Of a DNA stretch of 64,000 nucleotides, positions 24,257 to 34,512 are shown piece by piece. The notes under the pieces are model-generated. The model saw only the letters and a list, made by a program, of their open reading frames with translations, made no database searches and was not told the origin of the DNA. Position numbers and translations under genes: made by a program. Every line of letters begins with the position of its first letter. Within the stretch, counting starts at the first letter, position 1. This DNA comes from Xestospongia bergquistia. Lineage: Eukaryota; Porifera; Demospongiae; Haplosclerida; Petrosiidae. The stretch is taken from contig OZ014417.1 of NCBI GenBank assembly GCA_963965975.1, positions 5,933,821 to 5,997,820 on the forward strand. Direction: 5' to 3'.

Positions 24257-24994
24257 GATCTTGCCTCACCTACATTATCTGATGATGACATTAAATATGC
24301 CTCTAAATCACTTGTTGAGAAGACATGCCAAAGTTAGTCTTTGTTGTTTGATGATATATTGATTTATTACATATTATCTGATAGCATCTGATAAAACAGG
24401 AGTAACTACTGCTAGCCCAAGTACTCCTTCATTAAGTAATTTACTAATTATTGTTACTATTAATATTTTCATTTCTCATATAATATAAGAACATCAAATG
24501 ACACTATGTATTCATCATATCTTAATACTGCAGTAGAAAATGTATTAGGTATAACTACTTTCTTAAAGTAGCTTACTAACTGTATTATATCCCTTTGAAT
24601 GATATTTTAGTATGTCCCATTTTCTTGCAACTTTATTAATGAGCTTAATATATTAACTTAATTAATGCAATGCTTTTCTGTTTCAAGCTTATTCAGCTAC
24701 CATATAACAAGATCTCACTGATGCTTGCCATTGTTAAACTGACAATGAATTAAATTAAGCTACACACATTAACTGCTGAGGTAACCAACTGCTAGTGCTA
24801 TGACAATGGGTATGACTAATCGAAGCCTAGTGTTCAACCTTCTAGCATTGTATACAGATTGCTAGCTCTCCAATTGTCAAGTCCCAATTTTACTTTAAAG
24901 TAACATTATTAAAACTATTATTAAGGTCAATTTTTAATTATGTTTTCATTCAGATAAAGATTATGATTCTTGTTTCAATGAACCAGATGGTGAG
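24257..24994 (+). CDS. Duplicated linker exon, micro-exon and short acidic exon
   Basis: 24257-24332 copies exon 23572-23647 (DLASPTLSDDD...EKTCQ, same 76-nt length and GTTAGT donor). 24534-24548 is a shortened micro-exon (IENVL, phase 1). 24954-24994 then continues in phase (DKDYDSCFNEPDGE, donor GTAAGC, phase 0). These form an alternative tail or the start of a downstream paralog. The surrounding introns are also copied. No known domain is present. Confidence 0.45.
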
Positions 24995-25775
24995 GTAAGC
25001 TCTGCATTTCATTCTAAAGATAAAATTAAACACAGTGTACCTTACCAAAATAATTCATGTTTATATCGTGACTGCATATAGTAATGGTTTCTTATTATAT
25101 AAACCTATTTATTCAGTTTACCAATACATCACTCAAAAATATTACAATTTAGTGCAGATCCAAATGTATTTTATGAGGTCAGTATGATGGATTGCTTCTG
25201 TGTGTCAACAATATATTTTATAGTTCATGGCATATACAATTGTTACACATTTGCTTCATTAATTTTACTGAATATCTTTTTAGTCTGAGAATCTGACTGC
25301 AGTCATTACGAAAATACATAGAAACTAACAGTATTCATATTAAAAGTTTTTTTAGAAACTAAACTATATTTCCTACTGTGTTGTCTATGCATATCCGTCT
25401 ACCCTAAAATGCCTTTTCTGTGTCATACATTGGTTTGTGGTCGGTCACCTTGGTTACCATCACCATAATATTTTAATCTTGTCTATTGGTACTTTCATTG
25501 TTTAAACACTATATTTCAATCAGTGTTTAGTTCATGTTAAATTGTTTACTTTCATCCAAGGCAATCCCATTAGCACTGGAATAGGTCTTCTTTTTATTAG
25601 TTCTAGCCATGACAACATCATATTCAGTGGAATGTTTCTCCTTCAGGAATACTCTACTATATTCATAATAGTATACACACACACACACACACATATGTAT
25701 ATAATAAATACCATGGTTTAAAAGTTTATAAGAGTTATATAAACATGTCACTGGGGTAATTTGTAAAATATATGA

Positions 25776-25811
<36 letters not shown>

Positions 25812-27976
25812 TGATGAGATTCATAACCAATATATTTTAAATGAAAGTGTTGGTTCTATATAATGCATATAGACTTCATAGCAGGTTAGTGTTTAATGTA
25901 TTAAATAGCTGGTCTCTTCTTCGTAAACAGCAAAGTGGCAGATTTATACCGACTTGATGACAAGCTTTATCAGTTTGGTCATTGTTGACAGTATTGTAAG
26001 TGTTATAAACCTTCCAACCTGCATGAGAGCTAGACTATTGCTAAGCAACCAAATGTTACATTATATTGCAATAGTGGTGGGTTAGTACAAATCTTATGAT
26101 AAGTTACATCAGATATGTCATAGTTCATTGATCTATACGTGTTATGTAAACCAGTCAACTCAGAATTTTTTAAGAGATTCCCTCTTAGGCAATAGCTGTT
26201 TTAAAATCCCCTTGTTGGCAGGTCTATACAGTGTATATAAACTACCTATTATACATATATACAATGGCATCAATCAAACCTTTTGGCTTTATTTAAACTA
26301 GTAAATATTATTTGTTGACACACTCTGGCATTTTTTATTGTATGAGTATGATTCTGACTATCAAGGTATTTAATTAACTTATTTTACAATAGACATCACA
26401 TAATATTTATTCTCTTTTACTATAAAGGTCAATCATTGAAGTACCAGCTAACATGAAATTTGTTCTGTTGCTCACAACAATGATAGTATATAATCTATAT
26501 ATGTTTGTATATGATGTACATGAAAGTTTGGAGTATCTATGTTTATTACATTGCTTACATTAACTATATGCTGTTTATTACATTGCTTGCATTAACTATA
26601 TGCTGTTTATTACATTGCTTGCATTAACTATATGCTGTTTATTACATTGCTTGCATTAACTATATGCTGTTTATTACATTGCTTACATTAACTATATGTT
26701 GTTTATTACATTGCTTACATTAACTATATGCTGTTTATTACATTGCTTACATTAACTATATGCTGTTTATTACATTGCTTACATTAACTATATGCTGTTT
26801 ATTACATTGCTTATATTAACTATATGCTGTTTATTACATTGCTTACATTAACTATATGCTGTTTATTACATTGCTTACATTAACTATACGCTGTGAAATA
26901 TTTAAACTCTATTAGTTATTATATCAACAGTTTATTACCTTTGATTACATAATATACAACATCTTTAGTGTATATGTACATATTTTATTGTTGCTTTCTT
27001 TTAGAATTGCAGTTCAAGCTTTAATTTTTTTTTTTTTTGATCTTATGAGCTATATGTGCTGCTATTCTGGGTTATTATATTTTATGCTTTATAATATTGT
27101 ACTGTATATATATATATATATAATATGAAGATATAAACCTTTTAAAATTTGCTTTATAAAAACAATTTCTTAAAAATTATTAACAATACAGAGCATATAA
27201 ACTGGACACACAGATTAAAATTAGTTTTCAAGTAAAACTATACTTCACGTTCCTGTAGATAAATATACTGTGCATAGTTGATGGGACGATATCATCTAGT
27301 TCATTGTCATTGCCTCTTACAGAAGTAGAAACAGACTCCAAAACTGTTGACATACATACATAGTCCATAATTGTTCTGTTCATGTCCATATACTTTTTTT
27401 GTTGTAATATTTGTCATTTCCAATAGAACACTGAGATAATTATTTTATAATTAGATTCCAATGTATTGTTAATAAGGCCTAAATGGCTCCACCTACATTT
27501 TAATTTCCTCCCATATGTCTAAACCCAATTGCATTATACTATTAATACAAAATTCAAAATGCATTTTGCACAAACAGATTTGCATTTTACACATAATGCA
27601 ATACCTATTTTGAACTCAATCTATTGTGTGTGTCAATTGCATGAACAATCCATGATAGATATGCAGGCAGATCTAGACAGAGTCTTCTAGAAAGTTCTCA
27701 AGCAAGTCCACTAGAACAGATTGAAAACACAAGTATTCTATTTCTGAGTGTTGTGACAAATGGTTAAACTTATACATACTGATCTCCATCAGTTTGTAAC
27801 AAGTTCCACTGCAGCAGACTGGCGAAGTATAACACAGCATCCATAAATCTGACCTCCTCTCTATATGTTGAATCAACAATGTTTGCTTAGTCAGCAAATG
27901 ATGTAAGTGTTATCATTGTTATTTTGTTTACTTATCAATTGATGTAAGTGTTGTTGTTATTATTATTATTATTCAG
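24995..27976. other. Non-coding stretch with simple repeats
   Basis: About 3 kb with no convincing coding exon. It contains an AC run at 25675-25695, a TA run at 25780-25809, the 32-bp minisatellite at 26536-26893, a T run at 27029-27039 and a TA run at 27105-27122. It could be one long intron or an intergenic gap. Confidence 0.5.
26536..26893. repeat. 32-bp minisatellite, about 11 copies
   Basis: The unit, close to TGCTGTTTATTACATTGCTT plus 12 nt ending ACTATA, is repeated head to tail about eleven times. Copies differ mainly at one position (GCTTGCATT versus GCTTACATT), and the G form clusters in the left copies. There are no spacers between units, so this is not a CRISPR array. Confidence 0.9.
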
Positions 27977-28282
27977 CAATGTTTCAAGACATATACTAAT
28001 GGACTGATTTCTTCTGATACTATTGTGTCTAGCATTGACGTTAATAATGATAGTGAACTCTTTGTAGTAGGAGGAATGAATAAAAGCATTAAGGTGAGTC
28101 TATTCTGCTGTAATGAGCAATCAAATATAATGCACATACAGCTGTGATTGTCATGTCTTTTAAGGACTCAAGAAGTATTATTGTGGTAGCTAATAGCGAA
28201 GGGTTCATAAAGGTACATTGCATGATTTAATATAAATATTTATGTATTGTCTATTTAGGTTTTGGAAATGAACTTTCAATAA
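27977..28282 (+). CDS. WD40-like terminal exons
   Basis: Exons 27977-28093 (39 codons), 28165-28212 (16 codons) and 28259-28282 (ending VLEMNFQ then TAA) have matching phase-0 borders. The translation has WD-repeat character: TIVSSIDVNNDSELFVVGG then NKSIK, and IIVVANSEGFIKVLEM. The upstream part is not found nearby. Because exon 24954-24994 also ends in phase 0, these could be the tail of an ankyrin-family transcript, but the 3 kb gap makes that uncertain. The particular WD40 family is not recognised. Confidence 0.5.
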
Positions 28283-28818
28283 AGACCTACAGTGGTGTTG
28301 TTCCCAACTTCCCATGTAATATTTACTTCTATTTCATTCTTTTATTTTTCATAATTTAAAATAGAATGTAAATGGTAATAGCAAATTGAAACAATTAATA
28401 GGAAAATGGTCTCAAAATTGAACTTATAGAATAATTAAAAACAGTATCAAAATGGTAGGAATTAAATTTGAAATAATAAATTTGAACAATAGTCAATAGT
28501 TAACAGGAGGGACCAGTACATGTCAAGCAAACGGGACTCATGATCACTTAATTTCATACCTCCAGCTGAAAGAAATAATATTGTTTCATTAATTAACTTA
28601 ACATTTAACAAACATCTAGTACAGTTGAAAGTTGTTTTACCTTTTTGTCTTGATGTGATAGTACCAAGACCTCTTCTCAGTGATCATGTGAGATTATTAA
28701 TAAAGGGAGATGATAATAGTATTCATAGCAGGAAATTTCAAATTTTTAAATATAATGCAGAGAAAACATAATCATTGGAAAGAAATGCAGTTACCTTTAA
28801 CACTGTTAATCTTTACAG
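28283..28818. other. Non-coding gap between WD40-like and BEN genes
   Basis: About 535 bp of AT-rich sequence without exons I can support. The BEN gene's 5' leader and promoter may lie here. Confidence 0.35.
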
Positions 28819-31800
28819 CAGACTGCAATACCTGAAAGTAGCAGAGAAGAGGTAAGACAGCAATTTTTATAATGATCCATCTCATTACATTAAACCTTTA
28901 TATAACATAGACTGACATTGAAGAAGTAAGAATACATGTATTGAAATGCTTAACATAAGTAACATTAAAGCCTGTACAAGAAAAAGAGGAAGAAGACAAT
29001 GACAAGGCTTACCAAGCCAGTAGCAGTGAGGAAGTAAGAACCTTAACTGTCAATACTGTGGATTAATCTACTCTATATCATAGTACTTCCAGTGTGGTCA
29101 ACTACACTGCATAGGCAGGGGGTTACCAAGAAACAGCACCTGATAACAGTGTGAGTACATTAAGAAAAGTTAACTCATGTCGTTATCATTTTATGTAAAA
29201 CTACACACACTTTTGTAGGTTTTGTTGGCCTAAAATAAAAGTAAGTCAAATGAAAGTATCAATCAAACTATGTCATATATACACAGGAAGCAATAACAAA
29301 AAAATATCACCAATGAGTAAGTCCACAACACAATTCATTACACTTTATCCTATGTCAAGTCAAAGTGTGCTGTTAATAGTTGTAATAAAGACAAAAACAC
29401 GTTTTTTGTGAAGCACTATCATGCTTTTTTTAAAGTAAGCACATTATGAAGTGTTGTTATTATGATTAATGAACTTATAGAAACAAACAAACAAAAAGTA
29501 CAGAGAGAGGAAGAAAAAAAGAGAGAGGGAGCTTACGTTAAAGGACATGGAGGGAGCAGGAAAGTACAGTTACAGTTCAATTGTATTATCAAGATTACAT
29601 AGTTTGGAAAGACTACACCTACTATTACTTGCCTGGACCATGAGGAACAGAGAGAAGCCTCCATGACCGTATAATATGTAGGTCTATGTCTGACTACTTG
29701 TGCAGTTAATGCAGACTCCCAACTAATCACTAGATCACAGTATAAATCATCTTGAAAGTAATCTGTCTACAATAAAGATATATCTTACATAATAATAATA
29801 ACAGAACATACTTTGACACGAGGAATTTTAGAACCAAAAGGCTCAACAGAGGAAGAACATAATTGAACTCCTCTTCCTACTTCAACTTTTCTAACATCAC
29901 ATACAATTTTAGGGAGAAAAGCTATGGCTTGATGTGGACTACTACAAGTAAATGGAGCAGTGAGAAAAAGATAAGGATCCTCAGTTGGACAATACTCAAC
30001 TGTCAATAACAGAGTATCCCTACATTATAAGAACTTAAGTCAGACTGTAATAAAATAAAATGTTACCTTTCCAGTAAGATATATTACATGTATATCAGGA
30101 TTCTAATATGAAACTAAAATAGGAGGAGATGTGTTCAATTCTAAGACACTAAGTGGACATGTTAAATCAGATAGCTTATATAGACACAGCAGACGTTGAC
30201 TTCCTATATTAATTGGAATAAAAAAAGAGTATAATATATTGCATATTGACTAACTTGTCAAATCCAGATATAATAATATGATCATCATCTAACCACAGTA
30301 AACGAGCTCCTCAACTTCCACTTGGACCAGTACCCTGTCCATAAAATTAAGCACAGACTAAAGCTATTGATAAACTCACAGTGGATATAAGTACAGTTGA
30401 CTCTCTTGGTTTATATAAACGAATCATATGATCTCGTCCTAATGTACATAACTAGTTCCATTACAACTCCAACACATAGCAAGTAACTGCAATAACATTA
30501 CATTATAAAGTTAAGTTTATGTATTAACTTACAGGTTCAGCCAATGATTCTAAAGTAATTTCTATTGTCTTTGATTCAATGTTCCAAATAAATATCTTGC
30601 CATCATAATCTGCTGAAGCTAAAATGTCTTTTCCTTGTGGATGATATGTCAATATATTAGGTTTCTCATAACGTCCTACATAATGCTGTTGTTACAATCA
30701 TGACGGCATAATATTGTATACCAGTCAATGAAAATTTAGGTTGAGTCAAAGTTTCTGTTAAACCTCCATTAGGAATATCCCATATGAGCATCATCACAAG
30801 CTATAAAATGAGCATGTCAGAAACTGAGTACTACAAGCTATTTTATTACACAAATGAATAATATAGAAGATAACAGATAAACTGACTATTGAAGACTTGA
30901 CAGTGGTTGCTTTTTAAGACTAACAGTATGTCCAAGATTGAGTACTAGAGGCTAAACATGTCAGATACTGAGTACTATAGGCAGAAGATGACAGATACTG
31001 AGTACTAGAGGCGTAACATGACAGAAACTGAGTACAGAACATGTCAGAGACTGAGTACTACAGGCTATTTTATTATACCAATGAATAATATAGACAATAA
31101 CAGACAAACTGACAATTGGAAATTTGACAATGGTTACCTTTTAAGACTAACGACATGTCCAAGACTGAGTACCAGAGGCTAAACATGTCAGAGACTGAAT
31201 ACTATAGGCTATTTTATTATACCAATGAATAATATAGAAGATAACAGGCAAACTAACCATTGCAGACATGACAATGTTTGCCTTTTGAGACAGACGACAT
31301 ATCTGAGACTGAGTACTTGAGATGGAACATGCCAGAGACTGAGTTTTATAGGCTATTTTATTATATAAATGAATACCTCAACTATATTATAGAGTTCTAT
31401 TAACAACTTAGGCTCAGGAAGAAGCCCTCAAGATATCGAGTGCTACTCTTTTAAAAGAGTTTCAGACTGACACTGACACAACAGAAGGATCAACTTGTAC
31501 AGATAGACCAGCTACTTCAGATGATGTACAAAATGTGTCACCAAAGAACCTGAAAGATTCAACATTGTCATCTTTAGTAAATGCTGTGCTCGACATTGCA
31601 CATGATGAAGAAATAATGGATTCTGATAAACTTCCACTATCCTTTGCAAATCAATACAGTACTAGGCAGACTACCCCTACCCTTCCTCCTCGACCATTCT
31701 GTATGTACAGGCTTTCATCCCCTGATTATGTGAGTGAGATAATCTGTCACCTACATGTTTGTTTGAGTAAGACAAGTGGGCACTTTTTTGAAGTAGAAAA

Positions 31801-32941
31801 AGTTGTGTATTGTATTTGATAGTTATGATTTTCTTAAGTATATGATTGTTATTTGTTTGTTATAACCACGCCTCTGTAGGTTGGTTCTTCATCAGAATGT
31901 TCATCTGCTTCAAGCTACTACTATGTAAGTTTGATATTATTTGCATTGACACTGTGATATAAAAATGAAGCTAATAATTATTACTGCACACATGGGATGT
32001 CTTTTATGTAGGAACACTTAATTATTTGTGTTTAGTCCTCCATGACCTTAATTACATGTAAAACCTATTACAGTCTGGGAATAATTTATTATCATTTAAA
32101 TAGCTTTTCTTTCTTGTGTAGCAACACACAGAATTTTCAGAGCTAAACTACGTAAGTGTCAGTACATGTACATCTGTTCGTGATAGTGTTGCATTTAATT
32201 TTTAGGTATATAAGAATTGGATACAACCAATGAAAGAACAATTAAATCGCCTAGAGAAATGTTTTGAACAACTTGCTACCCCAGGAACTGTTTTGCCTCA
32301 AGTCTCTCTTCCAGAATTCTCAGGAGTCTCCACCAGATCCCCCCCAACTATGGCAAACAGTAAAAGACATTCGGAGGAAAGAGACGATAATGGTTATGGT
32401 GAAACATCTGAAGGACCAGGTACAATTCAAGGCTTAATAATCTTAGAAATTATAGTCCAACTGTTTAGGTGTTTACCTTGGGTACAGCAAGTCTCCTAAA
32501 TTTCGAGAATGGATACCGGAGTTAACAACAGATGAATTAACGAAAATTGAAGCCAGCAGTACAACTCCAGAGGACCTTAGTAAATCACTGTTTGTCTTCC
32601 TTTTTGGGCATGATCTAGATAATAGGCCTCACGAAATATGTGCAACAGCAAACAGACTTGATGGCCGTGAGCTATGTGATCCAGTGAAACTATGTGCTAT
32701 TCGATGTAAGTAATTAAGTTAGTTTTATGATAAATTCTTAGATTTCCCTTTCTATGTTATGTCGGTCCTACAGAGATTGACTTACAACTATCCTTTATTT
32801 TTATTAGTACATGTGTCTCGAAAATACCTTGTTGGAAGATATTTAGAGGATGAAGAGACAAAGAGATGGGAAGGAATACTAAAGAAACTAAATGGTCACA
32901 TTCGTTATAAAAAGAGTATTATTAAAAAGAAGCAGTGCTGA
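28819..32941 (+). CDS. BEN-domain protein gene with acidic N-terminal micro-exons
   Basis: Exons 28819-28851, 28911-28925, 28971-29033, 31412-31729, 31880-31924, 32122-32151, 32206-32419, 32469-32705 and 32808-32941 splice in compatible phases (phase 0 up to 32419, then phase 1). The first exons are acidic and end in EE (SSREE, TDIEE, SSSEE). Exon 31412-31729 is Ser/Thr/Asp-rich. Exon 32206-32419 opens with a short coiled coil (MKEQLNRLEKCFEQL). The last two encode a BEN-type domain: VYLGYSKSPKF, then a helix with SLFVFLFG, LDGRELCDPVKLCAIR, and after the intron KYL...KRWEGILKKLNGHIR, ending basic at TGA 32939. BEN domains bind DNA or mediate repressor contacts. Joining the 28.8-29.0 kb exons to the 31.4 kb exon across 2.4 kb is inferred. 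Confidence 0.6.
29005..29545 (+). repeat. Third, diverged copy of the BEN upstream segment
   Basis: This 540-bp stretch aligns with 48478-49020 and 57124-57668. Shared landmarks in order are CAGTAGCAGTGA, CTTCCAGTGTGG, GCATAGGCAGGGGGT, CTTTATCCTATGTCAAGTCA and a final ATTAATGAAC followed by the purine-rich AGAAACAAACAAA run. Divergence is clearly higher than between the other two copies. Similarity ends before the BEN exon proper, close to the start of the antisense coronin pseudogene. Confidence 0.75.
29785..30830 (-). pseudogene. CORO7-like: Coronin-7 (POD1-type) pseudogene, C-terminal WD40 propeller
   Basis: Minus-strand exons with splice borders: 30533-30675 (YEKPNILTYHPQGKDILASA, then DYDGKIFIWNIE), 30380-30486 (WSCNGTS, RDHMIRLYKPREST), 30255-30334 (GARLLWLDDDHIIISGFDK), about 30085-30210 (SQRLLCLYKLSDL, PLSVLELNTSPPIL, YLTGK) and about 29799-30010 (EDPYLFL, SPHQAIAFLPKIVCDVRKVE, SKIPRVK). 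An exon near 30740-30815 has WDIPNGGLTETLTQP. The order and the GGLTE, SGF, GK and FLPK-CDV-VE motifs follow coronin-7/POD1. It is broken: a TGA in the exon at 30255-30334, a TAG in the next exon, and frame shifts at the WSCNGTS/RDH junction and before WDIP. It lies antisense in an intron of the BEN gene. The upstream half of a coronin is not seen. Confidence 0.8.
30818..31376. repeat. Imperfect tandem repeat of the GTCAGAGACTGAGTACTA type
   Basis: Units of about 60-190 bp recur with a core GTCAGAGACTGAGTACTA followed by TAGGCTATTTTATTATAC and AATGAATAATATAGA. Three longer units and several short partial ones can be followed. It lies in the BEN gene intron beside the coronin pseudogene and encodes nothing convincing. 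Confidence 0.75.
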
Positions 32942-33169
32942 AACGGATATTAATCCGGATTAATTAGATAAGATATCCGGTTACTATGTAAACAATACTT
33001 ACTTAAGTAAACAATGAATATTCAATCACTTTCAGCTCGTGAAAGTGGTAAACATGAATTAATTAGCACCAAAAACATTGTTTAGATTCTATGCAAGTTT
33101 TTATTTAGACAAAATAAGCATATCTACGTTTTCGGTTTTAAGACAACATCTCTGTTGATTTACTATAAG

Positions 33170-33430
33170 GCCAGCAGTGGAGAACCCTCATTCAGCTGGT
33201 ACCAAGTGGCTGGGACACACGGATATTGCTCTGTCAGAGAAGCTAATAATGGGTAATAATCTGAGTTTTTCCCCACCACTCTAAGCCATTTGTATCAGAA
33301 GGAACTTGTTTTTCTTGAAGAAACTTGTCCACTTCTTCTCCTCTACTGGATACACCATCATCATCGTCTCCAAGAAGAAATGTAGGCAGACTAACTGCCC
33401 TTTCAATTTGTGCAGAGGCACAAACAGCAT
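33170..33430 (-). mobile_element. hAT transposase C-terminal fragment
   Basis: On the minus strand, GLEWWGK is followed, after a frame change, by SDYYPLLASLTEQYPCVPATW, the hAT dimerisation region (LxWWxxN...YPxLAxLAxxYLxVPATS...ER). Upstream is an acidic linker (GDDDDGVSSRGEEVDKF). The fragment ends where the conserved ER-FS-AG block would be, with a stop. It is an old DNA-transposon scrap related in type to the element at the right end of the window. Confidence 0.65.
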
Positions 33431-34512
33431 AGGACAGTTGATCAACCTGTTGCTGATCTTGGGGTAAGTATATATAATATAGTGTGCGACAAGTGTTCTT
33501 CTAGATTCTCCACAGGAAAAAGCCCAAGATCAGCAGCCAAAAATATTACCATAAAAAAGTGAGCTGAAACATATAAGTCATACAGCAATGTCAATTCCTT
33601 TAAATTTAGGTACCAAAACAGACTATAATCTATAATGTAAAAGGAAACTACATATAATATTGGGACTTCTTTTACATACAATTTTATTTATGTATGTTTT
33701 CTTTATCTTACTGCACATTGGTGAGCCTCACCCAAGTTTCAACATTAATTAAATTAATTAATTAATTCAAGGTGTCAGTGTGAATTTTATTTTTGCACCT
33801 GCAAATCTCAACTCAACTTTAGTGAATTCGTGTTATTTCTTCATGGCTGACATTAAAGAAATTGTAAAAATCTTTGATTGATGGGATTGCATACATAAGT
33901 GTACTAACTAACAATTAGTTGTATATACATGTGTGATATTTACAATTAAATTTTAGTAGTGTTGAAATGAGTAGTGCAAATATTCAAATAATTGATTGAA
34001 TATTCAGTTTGAAGCCATGTCCTTAACATGATAACACATGCTCAACAGAGTTTCTATATACGCTTTGTTCATAGGCACAAAGAACATAGGGGAGTTGGTC
34101 TGCCGTCAACATGATGCTGCTCTTCACGTGAGTATACATAATATAGCATGCAATAAGTGTGATAATATCTACGTTCATCTAGATTCTCCATAGGAAAAAG
34201 CCCAAGATCAGCAGCTAAAAAGCCTAATTTCAAATGTTTTCATTATTTGTGTATTTCGTTTATTATCATATATTATTACCCTCGTGGCGTTGTCTCTCTC
34301 GATAATCAGGCGTTAATTTACTTAATTACCGACTAAACTACCTTATTAGACGTTTTACTCGCCATCCTCCGTCTCTTAAATCATAACTCAGCTGCTTTTA
34401 CTTGGTCTGGTCGGGTTGCTGTTCAACCAGTTGGATGCCCAGTCGTTAAGCGTTTTTGGTAAGTCACGTGACTTGGTTAGATCTCTCTGACTATCTTCAA
34501 AGTATTTAGTTT
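33431..34512. repeat. Non-coding stretch with a duplicated segment of about 115 bp
   Basis: 33428-33545 and 34086-34218 are similar: both contain a TATATAATATAG or TACATAATATAG run, ATTCTCCA[CT]AGGAAAAAGCC and CAAGATCAGCAGC. Between them is AT-rich sequence including a TTAATTAA run near 33750. It is likely part of the same decayed hAT-associated debris. The region 34260-34512 is less AT-rich and probably holds the 5' end of the transposase-like gene that follows. Confidence 0.5.

Noticed and set aside
25527-25751. 74-aa minus-strand frame
   Set aside because: Much of it is the translation of an AC/GT microsatellite.
26536-26893. CRISPR-like regular repeat array
   Set aside because: The units are contiguous with no unique spacers and the sequence is clearly eukaryotic; it is a minisatellite.
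27977-28282. Assignment of the WD40-like exons to COP1
   Set aside because: The phrase IVSSIDVNND resembles the start of the COP1 propeller, but the following exon does not, and the frame stops too early.
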